Of a stretch of DNA of 64,000 nucleotides, positions 7,557 through 17,317 are shown one piece after another. The position numbers were made by a program, and so were the translations under genes. Position 1 is the stretch's first letter, and the number at the start of each line of letters is the position of its first letter. Below the pieces are notes generated by a model. The model searched no databases, was not told the DNA's origin, and saw only the letters and a program-made list of their open reading frames with translations. Origin of the DNA: Cytophagaceae bacterium (GTDB lineage: Bacteria; Bacteroidota; Bacteroidia; Flavobacteriales; Flavobacteriaceae); contig PALD01000050.1 in NCBI GenBank assembly GCA_002710685.1, positions 62,001 to 126,000 on the forward strand, written 5' to 3'.

Positions 7557-9911
7557 ATGATAAGAAACTATATAAAAATCGCCTGGAGGAGCCTGTTAAA
7601 AAACAAGGCATACAACGCTCTGAATATCTGTGGGCTTGCCATAGGGATTACCTGTGCGAGCTTTATCCTGCTATGGGTTGAGGATGAAGTGAATTTTGAT
7701 TTGAGTATTGCTGATGCAGAAAACGTGTACTACGTTCCTACCAATCAAAAATATGAAGGGGAATGGAGGACATTTTACTCTACTCCTGGTCCTCTTGCAC
7801 AGGCCCTTGAGGATGAAATCCCCGAAATCTCACACGCAGCCAGGCAATTCAATACAAACTTTATGTTTTCGATTGACGGACAAGGTATAAACAGTAGAGG
7901 TGCGTTTTCTGATGCAGATATCTTTGACATATTTGGATTGAAATTTATAAAGGGTAATCCCCAAGTAGCATTTAATAACAAAGATGCAATTGTACTTACC
8001 CAATCTACCGCAAAGCAGCTCTTTGGGGCAAGGCAAGACATTCTAGGCAAAACCGTAGAGGTAAACAAATCTGAAAACTATACGGTCACGGGGATCATCG
8101 AAGACCTTCCGGAAAGTACCACGTTTAATTTTAACTGGCTAGTCCCCTTTGAGAATCTTACTGATGGTAGAGAATGGACGCAAAAATATGGAAGCAATTA
8201 TGCAAATACCTTTGTAAAACTTGTGCCTGGCTCAGACCCGGGTGCGGTAAACGGGAAAGTGAAAAGGATAATCCCAGAGAAAACCGGAGAAGAAGGTACG
8301 GAGGCCATTTTATTTTCTGCTAAGAATTGGCATCTAAGGTCAGACTTTAAAAATGGGAAAATCGTAGGGGGAAGGATAGAATACATCAATCTTTTTAGCC
8401 TCATCGCCATCATCATTCTCACGATTGCGTGCATCAACTTTATGAATTTGGCGACAGCCAGAAGCGAAAAAAGGGCAAACGAGGTGGGCGTTCGCAAGAC
8501 ATTGGGATCTGATAAAAAACAATTGATGTTTCAATTTATGGCCGAGGCATTCATGATTGCCTCCCTAGCGGCGATATTAAGTGTTATACTGCTCATCATT
8601 CTTTTACCACTCTTCAATGGGCTTGTGGATAAACACCTCAGCCTGGGCCTTGCTAACCCCATGCACTATCTCTCATTGATTGCCATCGCGGCACTTTGCG
8701 GATTTGTTGCAGGACTTTATCCCGCGGTATACCTCTCATCGTTTAAACCCATAGATGTCCTCAAGGGTAAAAAATCATCATCGCGTAACGCTGCTTTTAT
8801 CCGTAAAGGGCTTGTTATTGCCCAGTTTGTGGTTTCCATAACGTTCATAATAAGCACGGTTATCGTATATCAACAGGTTTCTTACGTAAAAAACAGGAAC
8901 CTGGGAATGAACAAGGAAAATTTGATTGAATTGCCCGTTAACGGCACCATGCTCAAAAACCTCGCCCCCTTAAAACAATCCTTGACTTCATCTGGGATGA
9001 TAAAAAGTGTAGGGGTCACCAACTCGCAAGCACTTGAAGGTGGCAATAATGGCTCTGGCTTAAATTGGCAAGGAGGCCAGGATACCGAAGATGTGCTGAT
9101 ATCCTATAGATATGTAAATGATGATTTTATAAAGACGATGGGCATGCAGCTTGTTGAAGGCAGGGGTTTTGGTTCAGTAACTGAAAACGACAGTTTAAGC
9201 ACCATCATCACACAATCTTTTGCCAACCTGATGGAAAAAGGAAGCGCCCTGGGCAAGAAGATTACCAGAGGCGATACTGAATATGTAGTACAGGGCGTCA
9301 TAAAGGATTTTGTTTATGGAGACATGTATAGTGGCAGTGATCCCGTGATGTTTTTTAACACTCCTGCTAATGCAGAATACATGTACCTGCGTACCAATCC
9401 CAAATATCCCATAGATCAAATTATCAATAAGGTAGAAAGTGATTTAAAAACATATAATCCAGGCTTTCCCTTTGAATACCGTTTTCTTGATGAGGTGTTT
9501 GATAACCGTTTTAAAAGCGAGCAGCTCATTGGGGAACTGTCCCAGGTTTTTGCCATCCTGGCGATTATTATTTCATGCTTGGGACTCTTTGGGCTTTCGG
9601 CATATACCGCAGAGCAAAGAAAAAAGGAAATTGGCGTGCGCAAAGTGCTGGGATCAAGTGTTACAGGAATTGTCAGGCTTTTGTCAAAGGATTTTATATT
9701 TCTTGTTTTCATCGCCATTTTAATTGCCGTTCCCCTGGCATGGTATGTCATGAACAACTGGCTGCAGGGATTTAGTTATAGAATATCCATCAATGGGTGG
9801 GTTTTCGCTTTCGCGGGAATCACAGCCATCATAATCGCACTGGTGACCGTAAGTTTTCAGGCCATCAAAGCCGCAATGGCCAACCCCGTAAAAAGCCTGC
9901 GTACGGAATAA
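7557..9911 (+). CDS. ABC permease 2 of 7 (double MacB_PCD/FtsX)
   Basis: This 784-residue permease begins MIRNYIKIAWRSLLKNKAY and ends NPVKSLRTE, the end sequences shared by the array. It has the same eight-helix plan: one helix near residue 20, FtsX helices near 277, 331 and 378, a fifth near 414, and a final set near 661, 716 and 747. Two extracytoplasmic domains lie between them. The FtsX signature parts are ACINFMNLATARSEKRANEV and KEIGVRKVLGS. The last 69 bases are identical to the last 69 of permease 3, which points to recent duplication or gene conversion. It has no ATPase domain and must borrow one. Confidence 0.93.
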   Translation: MIRNYIKIAWRSLLKNKAYNALNICGLAIGITCASFILLWVEDEVNFDLSIADAENVYYVPTNQKYEGEWRTFYSTPGPLAQALEDEIPEISHAARQFNTNFMFSIDGQGINSRGAFSDADIFDIFGLKFIKGNPQVAFNNKDAIVLTQSTAKQLFGARQDILGKTVEVNKSENYTVTGIIEDLPESTTFNFNWLVPFENLTDGREWTQKYGSNYANTFVKLVPGSDPGAVNGKVKRIIPEKTGEEGTEAILFSAKNWHLRSDFKNGKIVGGRIEYINLFSLIAIIILTIACINFMNLATARSEKRANEVGVRKTLGSDKKQLMFQFMAEAFMIASLAAILSVILLIILLPLFNGLVDKHLSLGLANPMHYLSLIAIAALCGFVAGLYPAVYLSSFKPIDVLKGKKSSSRNAAFIRKGLVIAQFVVSITFIISTVIVYQQVSYVKNRNLGMNKENLIELPVNGTMLKNLAPLKQSLTSSGMIKSVGVTNSQALEGGNNGSGLNWQGGQDTEDVLISYRYVNDDFIKTMGMQLVEGRGFGSVTENDSLSTIITQSFANLMEKGSALGKKITRGDTEYVVQGVIKDFVYGDMYSGSDPVMFFNTPANAEYMYLRTNPKYPIDQIINKVESDLKTYNPGFPFEYRFLDEVFDNRFKSEQLIGELSQVFAILAIIISCLGLFGLSAYTAEQRKKEIGVRKVLGSSVTGIVRLLSKDFIFLVFIAILIAVPLAWYVMNNWLQGFSYRISINGWVFAFAGITAIIIALVTVSFQAIKAAMANPVKSLRTE
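9843..9911 (+). repeat. 69-base segment identical to the end of permease 3
   Basis: Bases 9843-9911 are identical to 12297-12365. They encode the common C-terminus ending NPVKSLRTE and include the stop codon. Identity stops abruptly on both sides. Confidence 0.85.
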
Positions 9912-9922
9912 ACCCCCATTAA

Positions 9923-9950
9923 CCTGAGGACATTTCCCCAAAAGGGAAAA
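9923..9950. repeat. Intergenic hairpin element between permeases 2 and 3
   Basis: CCTGAGGACATTTCCC followed by CAAAAGGGAAAA is a shortened relative of the double hairpin at 7509. The first stem has lost its left arm, while the second (TTTCCC / GGGAAA) is kept. Confidence 0.5.
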
Positions 9951-9965
9951 TAAAAAATGAATATC

Positions 9966-12365
9966 ATGATAAGAAACTATATCAAAATTGCGTGGAGGAA
10001 CATAAAAGCAAACAGATTGTTTACTATGTTGAACATCATCGGGCTGGTCGTGGGGCTTTGCGTATGCATCATCCTTTTTGCATTTGTGAATACAGAGCTC
10101 AGCTTTGACAAGATGTACACCCATGCTGATGACATTTACCGTGTCAACATGGAAACCTCTGAGGAATATAACTTTGAAACCTGGGCCGAGTTGCCCAACG
10201 CCGTTGGCCCGGCAATGCTTCAAGATATTCCGCAAGTCAAGAAGATGACCCGGTTGATAAAAGATGATTTTGGGGCTACCGCTTCTTTAAAAATAGGAAC
10301 CAAGAATTTTTCTGAAAATAGTCTTTACCTGGCTGACTCCACAGCTTTTGAAATCTTTGATTTCCATTTTACCGCGGGAAACGCACAAAGTGCTTTTGCA
10401 AATCCTAACTCCATTGTGCTATCGCAATCGGCCAAAGAACGTTTTTTTGGGGATAAAGCTGCCCTTGGCGAGTTTATTACCATCAACAACAGGGACACAC
10501 TACAAGTGTCTGGCGTGTATAGAGACCTGCCCAAAAACAGTGTGATAGACTGTGAAATGGTGTACAACATCCTTGATTCCTGGATGGGGACTAATGTCTA
10601 CTGGAGCAATGCCAGTTATGAAACCTATGTGCAACTGGAACCTCATACTGATGTGGGCCAGGTAGAAATGCAAGCCACGCAGCTCATAGATAAATATGTA
10701 GATAAAGACGGGCAATATTTTACAAAGTTCCACCTGCAACCCTTAACTAAAATACACCTGTTCTCCAGTGGCATTCGAGATGGCTATTCAGCTAAACTGG
10801 GAAGTATTAGCACCATAAGAAGCTTATTGTTCCTGTCTGTTTTAGTCCTGATAATTGCCTGTATCAACTACATGAACCTTGCTACGGCAAATTCGCGCAA
10901 GCGCAAAAAAAGCATCAGCGTAAACAAGGTTTTGGGCGCAAGTCAAAAACATATGCTCTCGCTTTTTTATGTAGAAACAGGACTCTTGGTATTGATTTCG
11001 GTAGTAATGGCCTTTGTTCTCGCATTTGTGGCGCTCCCAGCATTTGAGGGTTTCACCGGTAATGAGCTGGAGTATGGCGATTTGCTTGCGACGCCCATCC
11101 TGATAGGGTTAATCGTGATTTGGCTGGTGGTGACCCTATTTGCAGGCAGCTATCCCGCAATCTCCATGACCGGCATTGCTCCTTTATCACTGGTAAATAA
11201 ATCCAGCAAGAAGCGTACAACGTCTGCGCTTGTGCGCAAGGGACTTGTGGTCTTTCAATTTGCAGCATCCATCATACTCATCATTGCCGTAACCATAATC
11301 GTGCAGCAAATGAATTTTATCAAAAACAAAAACCTGGGATATGATCCCGATGGACTGGTCGCGGTCTCCGTGAAATCTGCCGAAAGCCGTCAACAGGTAA
11401 AAAATCTTGAATATGCTTTACAGCGAAAGGCCTATGTGGAAAGTCTCTCTGCCGTGCAATCCATTCCCGGAGCCAATGAAAGCGGCCGCTCTGTGCGTCG
11501 CTTGACCACAGAACAAACGGGGATGCCCATCTCCAGCTGCCGTACTGATGGCAATGTCATACAGACCCTGAAATTAAATTTACTAGCGGGCAGTGAACTA
11601 CCACAAAACCTGGCTAAAGGAGACTCGATTATCTACACCTTGATAAACCAAAAGATACTCAAGTACCTTAACTATAAAACACCAGAAGACGCCATAGGTA
11701 AAACCATACATACAGAGATGGGTTCTAGAGCCGTTATTACTGGTGTTGTTGAGAATTTCAATTTCAATTCACTCAAAGAAGATAGTGGTGGCTATATGTA
11801 TTACACATCAAACGTAGCACCAGAGGGTATCCGGACGCTCCTAGTAAGATACAATACCCAGAACCTGCAACAGTTGGTAAAAGACCTGGAGAAAACCTTT
11901 AACGACAATTTGCCCAATACCGCCTTTGACTATGCATTTGTGGATAAACATGTAGCCCAGCTCTATGCCTCTGAAGAACGGACGGCCAGTTCTGCCAAAA
12001 TTTTCTCGCTCCTCGCCATTTTTGTCGCTTGCTTAGGTCTTTTTGGGCTTGCTGCATTCATGGCTGAACAACGTACCAAGGAGATAGGGGTACGCAAGGT
12101 GCTAGGGGCAAGTGTTGCCGGGGTAACAAGTCTGCTGTCAAAAGATTTCCTGAAGCTTGTGGGAATCGCGTTTTTATTGGCCTCCCCATTGGCCTACTGG
12201 ATAATGACCCGGTGGCTGCAAGATTTCAGCTATCATATATCCATAAAATGGTGGGTCTTTGGCCTAGCAGGTCTTTCCGCAATGTTCATTGCCTTTGTGA
12301 CCGTAAGTTTTCAGGCCATCAAAGCCGCAATGGCCAACCCCGTAAAAAGCCTGCGTACGGAATAA
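9966..12365 (+). CDS. ABC permease 3 of 7 (double MacB_PCD/FtsX)
   Basis: This permease has 799 residues from the ATG at 9966; another ATG three codons upstream (9957) is possible, but the paralogues start at MIRNYIKIAWRN. It has the shared plan of an N-terminal helix, a periplasmic domain, an FtsX triple helix with ACINYMNLATANSRKR, a second half starting LVRKGLVVFQFAASIILI, and a final FtsX unit with KEIGVRKVLGASVAG. Its 3' end is identical to that of permease 2 over 69 bases. It is 36 bases upstream of permease 4. The substrate is unknown; MacB-family permeases export peptides, lipoproteins or toxic small molecules. Confidence 0.93.
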   Translation: MIRNYIKIAWRNIKANRLFTMLNIIGLVVGLCVCIILFAFVNTELSFDKMYTHADDIYRVNMETSEEYNFETWAELPNAVGPAMLQDIPQVKKMTRLIKDDFGATASLKIGTKNFSENSLYLADSTAFEIFDFHFTAGNAQSAFANPNSIVLSQSAKERFFGDKAALGEFITINNRDTLQVSGVYRDLPKNSVIDCEMVYNILDSWMGTNVYWSNASYETYVQLEPHTDVGQVEMQATQLIDKYVDKDGQYFTKFHLQPLTKIHLFSSGIRDGYSAKLGSISTIRSLLFLSVLVLIIACINYMNLATANSRKRKKSISVNKVLGASQKHMLSLFYVETGLLVLISVVMAFVLAFVALPAFEGFTGNELEYGDLLATPILIGLIVIWLVVTLFAGSYPAISMTGIAPLSLVNKSSKKRTTSALVRKGLVVFQFAASIILIIAVTIIVQQMNFIKNKNLGYDPDGLVAVSVKSAESRQQVKNLEYALQRKAYVESLSAVQSIPGANESGRSVRRLTTEQTGMPISSCRTDGNVIQTLKLNLLAGSELPQNLAKGDSIIYTLINQKILKYLNYKTPEDAIGKTIHTEMGSRAVITGVVENFNFNSLKEDSGGYMYYTSNVAPEGIRTLLVRYNTQNLQQLVKDLEKTFNDNLPNTAFDYAFVDKHVAQLYASEERTASSAKIFSLLAIFVACLGLFGLAAFMAEQRTKEIGVRKVLGASVAGVTSLLSKDFLKLVGIAFLLASPLAYWIMTRWLQDFSYHISIKWWVFGLAGLSAMFIAFVTVSFQAIKAAMANPVKSLRTE
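12297..12365 (+). repeat. 69-base segment identical to the end of permease 2
   Basis: This is the second copy of the exact 69-base repeat at 9843-9911, covering the stop codon and the last 22 codons. Confidence 0.85.
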
Positions 12366-12401
12366 GCCCCTATTAAGGAGAAAACTAAAAAGATTAAAAA
12401 C

Positions 12402-14798
12402 ATGATAAGAAACTATATCAAAATCGCGTGGCGCAACCTACAGAGGAACAAGTTATATGGTTTTATCAATATAGGTGGGCTGGCGCTGGGGCTTTGTGCC
12501 TGTTTATTGATTCTCTTTTTCGTTGGCCACGAAAAAAGCTATGATACCTTCCATACAGATGCTGACCGTATTTTCTCCATGCGTGCCAGCTTTAAAATGG
12601 GCGACAATACCATGAACATGCAGGCATTCAACTCGGTTGTGGGTACAATGGTGCAAGAAAACAGTCCTGCGGTAGAAGCTACCGTGAGAATGAACAACAT
12701 GTATGAGCCTGTTGTGGTGGGTAACCGTCAATTTACAGGTGCTAAACACGCTGAGAAAAACTTCAGCTTTGCTGATGCAAATTTCTTTGAATTCTTCTCC
12801 TTTGACCTTTTGCAGGGAGAAAAAGACAAGGTGTTGAAAAAACCCTATTCCCTAGTGATTTCTAGGAAAATGGCAAGGAAATATTTTGGCGAAAGCCAAC
12901 CCATAGGACAGACGCTTGAGGTAAAAATAGATAGCGTTTATACGTTTACCGTTACTGGCATCGCTGAAGACACGCGGTCAAATTCTACAATTCAAACTGA
13001 TTTTATCGCATCGCTCAACAGCATGCGCACGATAAAGAAATTTGACCGTGATTTTGAATATTCCTCTTTTAGGGGAGGGAGCTTCCCCACGTTTGTGAAA
13101 CTAAAGGATAGCGGTACCGAAGCACAAGTTGTGAAGACCATCAATGAGCTGAGCAAACAAGCCAGCGAAGAGGCTGACGAGACTTACAGCCTCATGAATA
13201 TCACCCAAAAACATCTTACCGAAAGTTCTACCGGCCAGTCAAAATACCTCAAGGTCTTCCCGCTAATCGCTTTATTGATTGTATTGCTTGCACTCATTAA
13301 TTACCTGAGTTTATCTACGGCGCGGGCTTCACTCAGGGCAAAAGAAATAGGCGTAAGAAAAGTAAACGGCGCCAGTAGAAAAAGTGTAGCCCTGCAATTT
13401 TATGTAGAATCTACCTTGTACGTGGTACTTGCCTTTTTCCTGGCAATTGTGTTAACCGCTGCCTTGCAGTCGTATTTTTTTGATTTGCTCAACATAGAGA
13501 TTGATACATCATTTTTTCTTAATGGCAGGTTCTTGATCACCCTAGGTGTACTTTTTATGATCACCGTGATCTTGACGGGATTGTATCCCGCGGTGTTGAT
13601 GTCATCATTTAATCCTATTGACAACCTGCGCAGTAAATTTTCAAAAAAGACTGGCGGGATCACACTGCGACAAACCTGCACGGTGGTACAATTTATCATC
13701 GCAGTGGGGCTCATCATAAGTGGGCTCATCATCCAGCAACAAATCAATTTTATGCGCAATGTAGATATAGGTCTCAACCGCTCTAACGTGTTGATGTTGC
13801 CATTACAAAACACGATAGGCACAAATAGTACCGCTTTTAGAAATGAAGTCGCCAGTTTACCGCAAGTGCAGCAAACCGCGGTAGCAAGGCAAGCCATGTA
13901 TAGAGGTTATGACATCTTTTTTGCCAGTTCTGATGGTAAAAATGATGATGTCGCGTTACCTATTTTCTCGATAGATGAACACTTTTTAAAAACACTACAG
14001 GTACAATGGAAAATCAAGCCCGAAGACCTCAGCAGACTCTCTGGTGAAAAAACCATCATCATCAATACCACAACAATTAAGGAGTTTGGGCTTTCGCCAA
14101 ATCCCATTGGAGAAAAAATACACATGGGCGTAGAAGATTATGAAATCGTGGGCGTGACCAAAGATTTCAACTTCTCAAGCCTAGATGCTCCCATACAACC
14201 CCTTGCGCTCTTTACAACATCAGAAAGCAATGCAAATACAGAATTGCTCTCCGCTCGCGGCGGCTGTATTTATGTAAGGTTTTCACCAAAAACAAACCTG
14301 CAAAACATGCTTGCTAAAATTGAAGATATTTATGCAAAGTATGATAAAGAATCCCCTTTTGAATATGAGTTTATGGACGATGCCTTTGACGCGACCTTTA
14401 GGTCTGAGCAGCGCCTGGCCTATATCTTCAACATATTTATAGTCCTGACCTTTGTGATTGCGGGAATGGGTCTTTTTGGCCTTGCGACATTTACCGCACA
14501 GCAAAAATTCAAAGAAATAGGAATACGTAAGGTGCTGGGAGCTTCAGTGTATCAAATCACATCTTTGCTCTCGCTGGGCTTTTTAAAATTAGTATGCATC
14601 GCCATCCTTATTGCCTCGCCCCTCGCCTGGTATTTTATGCGTGACTGGTTACAGGATTTCACGTATAGAACACAGATAGAATGGTGGGTATTCTTGCTTG
14701 CTGGTACAATAACATTATTTATCACGATTCTCACTGTAGGATTTGAAACCATCCGCGCCGCAATGGCCAACCCCGTAAAAAGCCTGCGAAGTGAATGA
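12402..14798 (+). CDS. ABC permease 4 of 7 (double MacB_PCD/FtsX)
   Basis: The 798-residue protein opens MIRNYIKIAWRNLQRNKLY and closes NPVKSLRSE. The first FtsX unit differs somewhat from its neighbours: LALINYLSLSTARASLRAKEIG replaces the usual ACINFMN motif. The second unit is canonical (FKEIGIRKVLGASVYQ). A large periplasmic domain follows each first helix, as in the other members. It lies 36 bases after permease 3 and 25 bases before permease 5, consistent with one transcript. Several divergent residues in the periplasmic domains suggest different ligand or partner preference, but that is inference. Confidence 0.92.
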   Translation: MIRNYIKIAWRNLQRNKLYGFINIGGLALGLCACLLILFFVGHEKSYDTFHTDADRIFSMRASFKMGDNTMNMQAFNSVVGTMVQENSPAVEATVRMNNMYEPVVVGNRQFTGAKHAEKNFSFADANFFEFFSFDLLQGEKDKVLKKPYSLVISRKMARKYFGESQPIGQTLEVKIDSVYTFTVTGIAEDTRSNSTIQTDFIASLNSMRTIKKFDRDFEYSSFRGGSFPTFVKLKDSGTEAQVVKTINELSKQASEEADETYSLMNITQKHLTESSTGQSKYLKVFPLIALLIVLLALINYLSLSTARASLRAKEIGVRKVNGASRKSVALQFYVESTLYVVLAFFLAIVLTAALQSYFFDLLNIEIDTSFFLNGRFLITLGVLFMITVILTGLYPAVLMSSFNPIDNLRSKFSKKTGGITLRQTCTVVQFIIAVGLIISGLIIQQQINFMRNVDIGLNRSNVLMLPLQNTIGTNSTAFRNEVASLPQVQQTAVARQAMYRGYDIFFASSDGKNDDVALPIFSIDEHFLKTLQVQWKIKPEDLSRLSGEKTIIINTTTIKEFGLSPNPIGEKIHMGVEDYEIVGVTKDFNFSSLDAPIQPLALFTTSESNANTELLSARGGCIYVRFSPKTNLQNMLAKIEDIYAKYDKESPFEYEFMDDAFDATFRSEQRLAYIFNIFIVLTFVIAGMGLFGLATFTAQQKFKEIGIRKVLGASVYQITSLLSLGFLKLVCIAILIASPLAWYFMRDWLQDFTYRTQIEWWVFLLAGTITLFITILTVGFETIRAAMANPVKSLRSE

Positions 14799-14823
14799 AT
14801 AATCACTTCAAAAAGAAGACATT

Positions 14824-17271
14824 ATGATAAGAAACTATATAAAAACCGCGTGGAGGAACATCTGGAAGAACAAGCTTTTTTCGGCCATAAACATCATTAG
14901 CCTGGCCATAGGGTTTAGTGCTTCGTTCGTGATAGGCCTTATGGTGTACTATGACCTAAGCTTTGACACCTTTCATGAAGATGCTGACAGGATCTACAGG
15001 ATAACCACACATTTCACCACACCGCAAGGGGAGTTTAACAACCGTGGGGTCTCCATCCCCTTGATGCAAGTGGCTAAAGAAGACCTTCCCGGGGTGGGTG
15101 TTGCCACGGGCTTTTTTACCAGTTCATTGCAAAAAGCCGAAAACCCTGAGAACGGAAAAACCTACAAGCACCTGGATGACATGGTGTTCACTGACCCTGA
15201 ATATTTTAAGGTCTTCAGGTACGACTGGCTTGCCGGTTCTCCAGATAATGCGTTGAACCTACCCAATCAGCTCGTGCTGACCGAAAACAAGGCGGCACTG
15301 TATTTTCCTGGTGAATCCCCCAGTGCAATTGTGGGCAAAACCATGGTCTATAACGACTCCCTGTCTTTTAATGTCACTGGCGTAGTGGCAAATCTAGAAG
15401 GTCGCACAGACCTGATATTCAATGAATTCATTTCTCAAAAATCTGCCATCAACCTGGACCTGGGCATCAACCTTAAAAACCCCAACTGGGAGGGCACAAA
15501 CTCAAATTCGCAACTTTTTATCAAGGTAGCTGAAAATGCCTCCATTGCCACCATTCAAAAACAACTGGACAAAATAGCCCTGGACAATGAGTCCAGCTTT
15601 GACAAGCAGTACAATAACAAGAGGACCTTTAGGTTGCAGCCTTTCGGCGAAATGCACTTTGACCCAGAACTGGGGATCTTCAACAACAGTCCTGCCGTGA
15701 CCAATAAACCCGTAATGATAGGCCTGGGCTTTGTGGCCCTCTTCCTGCTCCTGCTGGCCTGTATAAATTTTATAAACCTCAACACGGCACAGGCTGACCA
15801 GCGCGCCCGCGAAATAGGGATAAGAAAGACCCTGGGAAGCTCAAAGGGCCAGCTCATCTTTCAATTTCTGGGGGAGACCTTCCTGCTCACGCTTTTCTCC
15901 GCCATAATATCCGTGGTGCTGGCTTACTGGCTGCTCAATGAATTTAGGGAGTTTGTGCCAAAGGGATTGGGGTTTTCTGTCTTTGGCGAAAGCCAGGTAA
16001 TCCTTATCGCCATAGCGCTTGTATTGTTGATAACGGTCTTTGCCGGAATTTACCCCGCGATGGTGCTTACCCGTTTTAAACCGGTCTCCATACTCAAGGG
16101 GCAGACCCTCAACTCTACCGGAAAGCCCACCTTGCGCCGCGTGCTTACCGTTTTTCAGTTTACCATTGCGCAGGTCTTTATCATCGGGACACTCCTGGTG
16201 GGCCAGCAAATCAAGCATTTGATGAGCAAGGATATGGGCTTTAAGACAGATGCCATTGCCTATATGAATACCCCTTTCAGGAACAATACGTTTGACAAGA
16301 CTGACCGTCTTGCGCGTGAAATGACCAAAATCCCGGGAATCTCAAAGGTTGCCCTGGGTGGTAACCCGCCGGCATCAAATAGTGTATGGTCTGATATGTT
16401 CACGTATTATGATGAGGGCAGAGAAATACAGACCCCAGTTGAAATTTTGATTGCCAGCAATGATTTTATGGACCTTTATGGTCTTCATTTTTTAGCGGGT
16501 CGCAAACCCCTCAACGACACGATTCATGAGATAGTCATCAATGAGGCGTATTTACACGCACTAGGTTTTAAGGATGCTGCCAAGATCATTGACAAAACCG
16601 TCAAGGATGGAGAAGAAGAAGTTGCTATTGTGGGCGTGGTCAAAGATTTTAATCAACGGTCTGCAAAAACATCCATCAATCCTATGATGTTACGGGGCGA
16701 TTGGGACCGCAAGAACTGGTCAAGTTTTAGTACCATTCATTTAAACATAAGTGGAATTCAAGATGGGCAGTTAACAAGCGTAATCCCAAAAATCGAGCAA
16801 CGATGGAAGGACGTCTACCCAGATAATGATTTTGAAATCAAATTCTTAGATGAAACCATTGCCAACTTTTACCGAAGTGAAAAAAGCCTCTCTAAACTGT
16901 TGCAATGGGCAATGGGACTATCTGTATTGATAAGTTGCCTGGGGCTGCTGGGCCTTGTCATCTATACCACAAACCGAAGGACTAAAGAAATAGGGATACG
17001 CAAGGTGCTGGGTGCTTCCCTGGCAGAGTTGAACGTGTTGCTGTGCAAGGATTTTTTATTGCTCGTGTGCATTGCTTTTGTGATTGCGGCGCCCATCGCG
17101 GCCTGGCTGCTCAACGACTGGTTACAGGATTTTGCATACAGGACGGGGCTCTCGTGGTGGGTTTTCGCTTTAAGCGGAACGGGAATGATAGTACTCGCCC
17201 TGATTATCATGAGCATAAGAACCATGGCGACAGCCATGAAAAACCCCGTAAAAAGCCTGAGGACGGAATAA
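14824..17271 (+). CDS. ABC permease 5 of 7 (double MacB_PCD/FtsX)
   Basis: At 815 residues this is the longest member, because the periplasmic domains are slightly larger. It begins MIRNYIKTAWRNIWKNKLF, has ACINFINLNTAQADQRAREIG in the first FtsX unit and KEIGIRKVLGASLAELNVL in the second, and ends NPVKSLRTE. Eight membrane helices can be drawn in the same places as in the paralogues. The upstream gap is only 25 bases and lacks the intergenic hairpin seen beside permeases 2, 3 and 7. A dispersed palindrome (CTTTGGCGAAAGCCAG, from about 15981) lies inside the coding sequence. Confidence 0.92.
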   Translation: MIRNYIKTAWRNIWKNKLFSAINIISLAIGFSASFVIGLMVYYDLSFDTFHEDADRIYRITTHFTTPQGEFNNRGVSIPLMQVAKEDLPGVGVATGFFTSSLQKAENPENGKTYKHLDDMVFTDPEYFKVFRYDWLAGSPDNALNLPNQLVLTENKAALYFPGESPSAIVGKTMVYNDSLSFNVTGVVANLEGRTDLIFNEFISQKSAINLDLGINLKNPNWEGTNSNSQLFIKVAENASIATIQKQLDKIALDNESSFDKQYNNKRTFRLQPFGEMHFDPELGIFNNSPAVTNKPVMIGLGFVALFLLLLACINFINLNTAQADQRAREIGIRKTLGSSKGQLIFQFLGETFLLTLFSAIISVVLAYWLLNEFREFVPKGLGFSVFGESQVILIAIALVLLITVFAGIYPAMVLTRFKPVSILKGQTLNSTGKPTLRRVLTVFQFTIAQVFIIGTLLVGQQIKHLMSKDMGFKTDAIAYMNTPFRNNTFDKTDRLAREMTKIPGISKVALGGNPPASNSVWSDMFTYYDEGREIQTPVEILIASNDFMDLYGLHFLAGRKPLNDTIHEIVINEAYLHALGFKDAAKIIDKTVKDGEEEVAIVGVVKDFNQRSAKTSINPMMLRGDWDRKNWSSFSTIHLNISGIQDGQLTSVIPKIEQRWKDVYPDNDFEIKFLDETIANFYRSEKSLSKLLQWAMGLSVLISCLGLLGLVIYTTNRRTKEIGIRKVLGASLAELNVLLCKDFLLLVCIAFVIAAPIAAWLLNDWLQDFAYRTGLSWWVFALSGTGMIVLALIIMSIRTMATAMKNPVKSLRTE

Positions 17272-17317
17272 AACCTCATCTCTCCCGGAAGGGAAAAAAC
17301 CTAATAAGATTAAAAAC

